From NCBI GenBank assembly GCA_030278955.1, contig JAOANR010000005.1, forward strand, positions 1,717,431-1,781,430: DNA of 64,000 nt. The letters run 5' to 3'. The stretch comes from Hygrophila difformis (Eukaryota; Streptophyta; Magnoliopsida; Lamiales; Acanthaceae). How positions within the stretch are numbered: the first letter of the stretch is position 1; the number at the start of each line of letters is the position of its first letter. The notes beneath the pieces were generated by a model. That model was not told where the DNA came from and searched no databases. It was given only the letters and a program-made list of their open reading frames with translations. Shown here piece after piece: positions 58,035 to 64,000 of the stretch. The translations under genes were made by a program, and so were the position numbers.

Positions 58035-59840
58035 TCAATGAACACCGAGGTCACCTCCTCCCGAGCAGCCTCCAAAATCATCATCCTCGTCCCCACGGGG
58101 TGGGGATCGAGGGCCCCGACGTCCCAACAATCTCTCCATCTGCTCCGCCATGGTCATCTGTGACTGGGCGAGACGCTCTATAGTCGCCGTGTATGCATCG
58201 AACTGGGCCTGCGTCACAAACTGAGAAGTAGGCGGTGGAGGGGTGGAATCAACAGCATCCCCAGGCCTGATCGACCTGGCAACGGAGCCTATGCCATGAA
58301 TCGCCTTGCGCCTGTCCGGGCCACCCGCTACGTCGAGGAACACGCGATCAGGATCCAAGCCGGGGCCAATCTCAGGATCCTGGCTTAAGGTCTCAACAAC
58401 GGCATTAAACTCGGCCTGTTTTATAAGTTTTAAAAAAAATTGTCAAACAACTTAGCATTGAAGTAAATATGGAATTTAATAAGGTATTTTCTTTCTGTAC
58501 CTGAAGGTTCTGTGACTTCTCGCGTACCCAATTGTCCTTTTGGTGTTTTCTTGTATGTGTGTGCTCATGAAGCTCATGCAAGTGGACAGGCCCTTCCTTC
58601 TCAGCCGACTATCAATATTTAACAAAAAGGTAGTGATCCTAATGTGCGTCATTAAATACCATATAATTTTGTCAAATAGATTTTAACATCATACCATATG
58701 ATCACGAGTGGCTCGAAATGTCTTTGATCATGCAGTGTGTGTGGGGAGAGCAGGTGCATCCTCCTGACCGCGCCTTCTGTTCAGCTTTCCCCTCTTGCTC
58801 TTATCCTTGAATGCTTGGGAATCCCATATGCGCCTCCAATTCTCTGCCACTAGCGCATCCCCCGGCATCGGTTTTTTCTTCGAGCGTATGTCCAAAGTGT
58901 AATCCTTGTATCTGTTTTTTGAAATTAAGGTCAGTAAATTTTCAAATATTACAATAAAACACTACTATTGTAATTTAAAAGTCACCGTGCAATGTTTCTC
59001 TTCTCCCATTCCTTCCTCACAGCAAGGGCACGCTCAGGAGCCCAACGAGCAACTTTCTGCATATAATTAAAGAGAGCATTTGAATTACTAGTTTGAACAA
59101 CATAATTGTATGTGCAAAGTAAGCATCATACCTGGAATTCTCCCCAATAGAACTCCTTCGTTTCTTTTGTCACCTTACCCCCAGCTGATCCCATTCATAT
59201 CCGCTCGTCTGGGATATATGTCTGTAATCTTTCTCACGACAGAGTTCGGGAAGTCGATACTTCAAGACAATGCTCGCTCGTTAAATGACGTAATTAAGAT
59301 GAAGATTCATGTTGTATAAAGAAAAAATTAAAAATATTTTGTACAACGTAATATAACGTGGAATACTTACATCCCATCTGTGGCATTCGGGGCAAGGAGC
59401 ACCCTGTCCAGACCTTGCTCAGCTACGGGAGGAGGCACAGGTGGAACCGCTTGTGAAGACCCCGCCGATCCTAACAACAAATTCAGATCAAGTTTATCAT
59501 AAAGGAACTGGAGCATATGTATTTAAAAACTTCTTAGTACCTGGAGTGCGTGGGGGTGGTGTGTCTCTGGAACATCCGTATCATCAGCAATAGGTACTAT
59601 AGGCTGCTCTTCCTGGCTGGCAGCCGCAACTGCAATTCAATATTATACAGATTTCATTATTATAAAGTTAATTATTTTCAAACATGGAATGTTTTTACAC
59701 GATAATAAACGTAATTTACAAATACCTGCCATACGTCGCTGGTATGCCTCCCTCGCCCGCAGTATCCTAGCTGCCTCCTCGGAAGGAGTAAGTCTCCGAT
59801 GTGGCGTGTTCGAAGATGAGCCACCCCCGGGTTCAGACAT
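58035..59840 (-). pseudogene. TnpA-like protein of the CACTA element (Transposase_24 type), multi-exon, decayed
   Basis: On the minus strand the gene starts MSEPGGGSSSNTPHRRLTPS at 59,840 and proceeds through several exons. Recognisable blocks are FYWGEFQ (about 59,140), KVARWAPERALAVRKEWEK (about 59,050-58,990), DALVAENWRRIWDSQAFKDK (about 58,860-58,790), HEHTHTRKHQKDNWVREK (about 58,570-58,510) and PDRVFLDVAGG (about 58,350-58,300), which resemble plant transposase (Ptta/En/Spm) family proteins. These bind the subterminal repeats. A TGA just before SKTFRATRDHM (about 58,725) interrupts the conserved core. Exon edges with GT donors are visible near 58,500 and 58,982. Not intact. Confidence 0.65.
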
Positions 59841-59939
59841 CTGTATAAGGGACAATTTTATTCCAATATAAGCTTTAGATGGAGATTAAAATATACAAAG
59901 CGCAAGAGTTGGTATGGTATTTAAGAAGTTTATCACATT

Positions 59940-61183
59940 TCAAATTTCGAAGTCTTCATCCGAAGTCTCCTGTGACGGATCATCCGGATCTGTGTCATCT
60001 AAATCATCAGTGTCACTGGAGGAATCAGAGTGGACTGCCTCGTCATCCCGCTGAAGGTCTACATATTGGACCACGGTATCTGTTAGCCGCTCTCTTGCAG
60101 ACGTGAAAGTCGTGGTTTCGATACCATGATGTTCTGCAGCGTCGTCCTGAAATGCTTCCGGTTCTTCCCCAGGTCGAACGGTTATTACACCCCTCGGTTT
60201 CACTTTACATACGGCCAACCATTCATTCCTCCCCGCAGCTGGCCTCATCGTTGGGAACGAAGCATAACAAACTTGTTCTGCCCGGTATGCAAATATAAAA
60301 GGATCGTATATAGGCAATGACTTTGAGCGGTTAATCTCGACAAGCATGTACTTCTCATGGGTCCGTGTTCCAATTCCTTCACGGGGGTCAAACCATCTAC
60401 ATTTGAAGAATGTAGTTTGCTTCATAGGCAGCGTCGGGTACTCTATGACAATAATCTCTTCGATTATGCCATAGTAGTCTCCGGACGTGCTCGAAATGCA
60501 AACACCACTGTTGTAGGTCGATCTATGTTTGTCGTGCGATTCTGTGTGAAATTTCATTCCATTTATAAAAGTACATTGAATATGAAATACCAATAGGAAG
60601 TGGCCCTTGTGCTATGTGAGTCAAACATGGATTTTCGGGTGGATTTTGTGTCATATAAGTCTCCAACCATCTCGGAAAGTCATCTGAGATCGCACGTTGA
60701 ATATCTGCCTCACTTATCATCGGTCGTTCCTTATGCAGCTGCTCCTCAAATGTCCTGTTATTACCATTACGAGCATTATTATCGGATAGCATGGAAGTTA
60801 CTAGAATTGTATATTGATTAGGGAATTTACAAAACAATTCAGTACTTACATGAGATAAGGTTCGATCTCCTTGCAATTTAAGATGAGGTAATTGTGAATG
60901 GCTTTCAACTCTTGTTCAAACAATCGCCTCTTCTTGGGATGCCCTTGGGCACGCCCCGAGTATTTGAATACACTTGGAAGGCGATCGTCGTAGTGTATTG
61001 AGCCTCCATCATCGTTCCTTGGCACATTCCCTTCCCTTGTGAATACATGCTTCTCAAAGTAATGAGAGCAAAAAATTGAGGCTTCGCGAACCATGTATGC
61101 ATTGCAGATACTACCTTCAACATGTGCCTTGTTGCGCACAGTTCGCTTGAGTCGATTGAGATATCTACAGAATATTGAATCAA
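59940..61183 (-). pseudogene. Tnp2-like CACTA transposase, C-terminal part (DUF4218 and DUF4216)
   Basis: The first exon remnant (61,183 to about 60,848) encodes the end of the DUF4218 region (RNKAHVEGSICNAYMVREAS, NVPRNDDGG). After an intron, a second segment (about 60,760-60,570) leads into the DUF4216 region (FHTESHDKHRSTYNSGVCIS, then VLVEINRS-like and PFIFAYRAEQVCYASFP) and an acidic Asp/Ser tail ending at 59,940. A frameshift near 60,580 separates LPIGISYSMY from FINGMKFH. The catalytic N-terminal half is absent. Gene order (Tnp2-like then TnpA-like toward one end, same strand) is typical for CACTA elements. Confidence 0.75.
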
Positions 61184-61197
61184 TTTTTTTATTACAC

Positions 61198-61965
61198 GGC
61201 TGTATTTGTATTTGTAACCGGACCCCTCGGTTAACCGGGGGTTCGGTTTCGATTCGATTCAGCGGTTAAGCGATTCGGTTCGAATATTTCGTCAAAGCCT
61301 ATTAAACTTCATAATCAAATCTTCATTTCTGAATTCTTAACCTTTGTAGGTTTATTTTTGAGGTTATTACAGTACATACAATGAAAATATTATATAATTA
61401 TCGAATTCGGTAGTTCCTTTCAGTGTTATTAAAATATATTAGTATATTAAAAAAATCTTAGTGAAGTGGTATTATCAAAATACATCACTATATTAGTGTT
61501 ATCAAATCTAATGATACTTTTTAATATTATCAAAATACTTCACTATATGCAACGAATCTTAACGTAGTGTATATTTTAATAATGGGGTGTTTTTAAAGAA
61601 AAATATGAATATGGGCTTATTATGGTGACATATTATGATAATTAGCTCTTTAGATTTTAATATTTATTTTATTATATATTTAAATAATTAAATAAATAGT
61701 GATATATATTATTCATATAATTATATACCATCAAATATCTATAATATATACAATATATAATTTTTTTAAATATAATAAATATATTCGGTTCGGTTCGGTT
61801 AACCGGGGATAAAATTTAAAGTATTTGTATTTGTATTTGAACCGGACGAATAGTGAAATGTGATATTTGTATTTGCTCCGGGGTCCTCGGTTAACCGAAA
61901 TTCGGTTCGAATTTGATTCGATGCCGTTGAATCGGTTCGAATATTTTGCCCACCCTAAAAAATAG
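61198..61965. repeat. CGGTTAACCG-rich repeat, possible hAT-type MITE
   Basis: Two direct blocks (about 61,198-61,300 and 61,862-61,960) share GTATTTG, CCTCGGTTAACCG, TTCGATTCGAT-like and ATCGGTTCGAATATTT. Between them lies AT-rich sequence plus CGGTTCGGTTCGGTTAACCG. The right edge TTTTGCCCACCCTAA is the inverse of TTAGGGTGGGCAAAA, a terminus seen in hAT-type plant MITEs. No matching left terminus or target duplication was found. Non-coding. Confidence 0.4.
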
Positions 61966-62131
61966 AGCAGCAGTCCCTTTCATTGGTCAAACATCAATTT
62001 GACCATGACGTGGGACTTTGCCACATGTCTAACACTGAATCTATACTTGTTCCTCCACCATTCAACATTCACAAGGCAATTTGTAATTTGTAATTGTGTA
62101 TATAAAACTAATGAGGCCATGTATGTATCAA

Positions 62132-62151
62132 ATGTATGTATGTATGTATGT
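62132..62151. repeat. (ATGT)n microsatellite
   Basis: Five consecutive ATGT units. Nothing functional visible around it. ORFs spanning it are not credible. Confidence 0.7.
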
Positions 62152-62465
62152 GTTGGAAGAAAAGTTTGCATATTTTGTTTTGGTGGAAACAATAGGCTCT
62201 TAATTAAAGCATCTACATTCATTATTTTGTTGTGACTCATTGAATTTAAATCCCCACTTGCAATTCAAATTAATTCGATGGCCCTTATATAATATATATT
62301 ATAGCACCGGCCTTGAAATTGGTTCATTCGTGAATTATCAAATGCAACATTATGGATGGCAATTTTTACTATCTTTAAATTTGGTATTTTTAAATTACAT
62401 TATTAGAAGAATTTATTGTGGTTTACCAAAATAATAATAATAGTTTATTGTGAAATAATTAAATA

Positions 62466-62730
62466 CTCCATCAGTCCCAGTCAAGATGTCTGATTTGACT
62501 TTTTTGCACTGTTTATTGTTTAACTTTGACTTAATATTATTCCAAGTATATGTTTGAAAAAAAATAGTTGAATTGGATCTTGTTAGAATCGTATAATCAT
62601 GTAGTTTTATAATATACTTCATATTTTACATAATTTTTTGTTGTATATATTTTGAGATATTAACGATTGAAAAAGTGCATTGAATTGTGTGCAGAAATGA
62701 AACAAGACATCTTAAATGTGACAGAGGGAG
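62466..62730. mobile_element. Stowaway-like MITE
   Basis: 265 bp, CTCCATCAGTCCCAG to ..GTGACAGAGGGAG, flanked by TA (62,464-62,465 and 62,731-62,732). Interior blocks (TTTGCACTG, TTAACTTTGAC, GTTAGAATCG) match the other copies. Confidence 0.85.
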
Positions 62731-62732
62731 TA

Positions 62733-64000
62733 TATATTTTGTATATCTTCATTTCTTTTTCCCCATGCACAATATATATAAATACAGTATTACTATATGA
62801 CACAGTGTCTCACTTTTGTTTATACTGTTATTTTCATGCAATGAACATATAAATAAATTTAGGAACCTCTACGGTCTAACTCTATTATTGTACTATCATG
62901 CTTTTATCATATAATGTACTTTTGCCACCATGACAATAAACTCGCTACTTTTATCTACTCCATTTTTTAAGGAAAAGAAAGAAAGGAAAGGGAAAACCTC
63001 AAAATATACTGAATGAGGGAATGCAGTATGAAAACAAGACATTGTCCCATGTGTAACCAAGTTACACATATTTAATTTTCAGGTTTTCTTGTACGATTTC
63101 AAAAACCAAAAAGTTTTCTTATACTAAATGATTAAATTGGTGGCCAAAGTACTTGAAAGTATAACCTAATAAGTAATAATCCATATCCTTATGGTCAACT
63201 TTTTTTTTCCTTTCTTTTTAATTAATCAATCACTCTACCAATATCTTAAAATATGGGAATTAATGATGGGACATATATAGAGGAGGATTCTTTCTAAATT
63301 AATTACACCAACCACATCCATTTTTTTCCCTCTTAATCAAGACATGGAGATGCATATTCCACAGAAACAAAACAACATAAGTTGTTCTTTTTTTAAAAAA
63401 AAAAAGAAAGAAAAAGAAATCAAGTGTTTATTTTTTTTAAAGCAAACTAGCTATATTTATATAGCCCATGAATAAATGCATAAATAACAATATGGAGCCG
63501 AACATTAATAAATTCAAAAGAACAAAAATAATCACACGCATGTATCCATCATCCAGTCATCATCTATTAATGTAGTAGTAAATTGAATAAATAATTAAAC
63601 ACACACCCCGGCACTTATATATATTATCGAATCCAACCCGGCCATTAAATTACTTTAATCTGATTTCTAGCTAGTCAAAACTCATTTCTTTTTTACTTAG
63701 AAATACCGACGATAAAGAAAATAATAATAAGAAAATAAATTAAAATATATTTGACTCCCACGATCATTATATATATTTATATATGTAAATGTATTATTAC
63801 ATCTAATTGTATACTATATATTCGATCGCTATGCATTTGAATATTTATTATTTTGATTGTATGGTAGGAAATAATTTATGTAGTAGTTAAGTGGTGGGTC
63901 GTGAGCAAATATATATGATTAAAATTTCCTAATTACAAATTAGCATCAACTTGTAGACATTTTTGGTTCAACGTTCCTTCATTTGTCAACCTTTAGAGGT
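62733..64000. other. AT-rich stretch without recognised features
   Basis: I see no gene, element terminus, repeat array or RNA gene here. ORFs are short and AT-driven. Confidence 0.5.

Larger units (their letters stand above)
57378..61185 (-). mobile_element. CACTA (En/Spm-like) transposon, truncated
   Basis: One terminus is present: CACTACAAGAAAAA at 57,378, the diagnostic CACTA end. Subterminal ACCGACC/GGTCGGT repeats follow, and then two decayed genes on the minus strand, a tnpA-like gene and the C-terminal part of a Tnp2-like transposase. The other end, with the transposase N-terminus and catalytic domain, is missing. The sequence changes at about 61,185 into an unrelated repeat, so there is no second terminus or target duplication. 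Confidence 0.85.

Noticed and set aside
61999..62235. 78-codon ORF
   Set aside because: Runs through an ATGT microsatellite and AT-rich DNA, with no recognisable domain or gene context.

Overview
The window is transposon-dense nuclear DNA of a flowering plant, probably a eudicot. It holds Athila-type Ty3/gypsy LTR retrotransposons with a tRNA-Asp primer site, Stowaway MITEs with CTCCCTCC termini, a CACTA element, a MULE, a Helitron, a plant L1-type LINE and a fragment resembling LRK10-like receptor kinases. I see no intact ordinary host gene, rRNA or tRNA. The species cannot be named from this sequence.

Layout. 1-6,181: decayed Helitron (helicase pseudogene, terminal hairpin) split by a 4.6 kb MULE with a perfect 9-bp target duplication. 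6,182-9,633: AT-rich DNA with a MITE, a SINE and a tandem duplication carrying short repeats. 9,634-52,660: a 43 kb nest. A Stowaway MITE is split around a LINE fragment. The LINE is cut by a minus-strand Athila element that has lost its 5' part. The single remaining LTR of that element (11,113-13,708 plus 40,898-42,797) is itself split by a plus-strand tandem array LTR-internal-LTR-internal-LTR (13,709-40,892), flanked by the 5-bp duplication CCGTC. 52,661-57,377: short repeats, Stowaway copies, a 350-bp-arm inverted repeat, a solo LTR, an LRK10-like fragment and a Copia fragment. 57,378-61,185: truncated CACTA element with decayed tnpA-like and Tnp2-like genes. The rest is repeats and one more Stowaway.

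The most interesting part is the relationship between the two Athila-type elements. The plus-strand units have no gag, protease, reverse transcriptase or integrase. Each carries a two-exon gene with its own TATA box, a 47-nt coding leader exon, a 1.4 kb phase-2 intron and a 1,441-codon second exon containing what looks like the 'putative plant transposon protein' domain. The minus-strand element keeps pol and, downstream of it, has homologous versions of the CG-rich repeat cluster, TATA box, leader exon and phase-2 intron, but its second exon encodes an F-box protein. The two elements thus look like one expression cassette with exchanged second exons. A hairpin followed by GTGAGGATGTTG, which is also the sequence at the internal/LTR junction, lies shortly before the swapped exons and the shared module. 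The minus-strand integrase is joined to the module at an AG|AAA junction that looks like a splice product.

The array is recent: its two internal copies differ at 7 of 1,441 exon-2 residues by eye. The middle LTR is a mosaic of the outer two, as unequal crossing-over between the LTRs of one element would produce. All readings come from inspection by eye. Family names rest on recognised motifs, not on searches.
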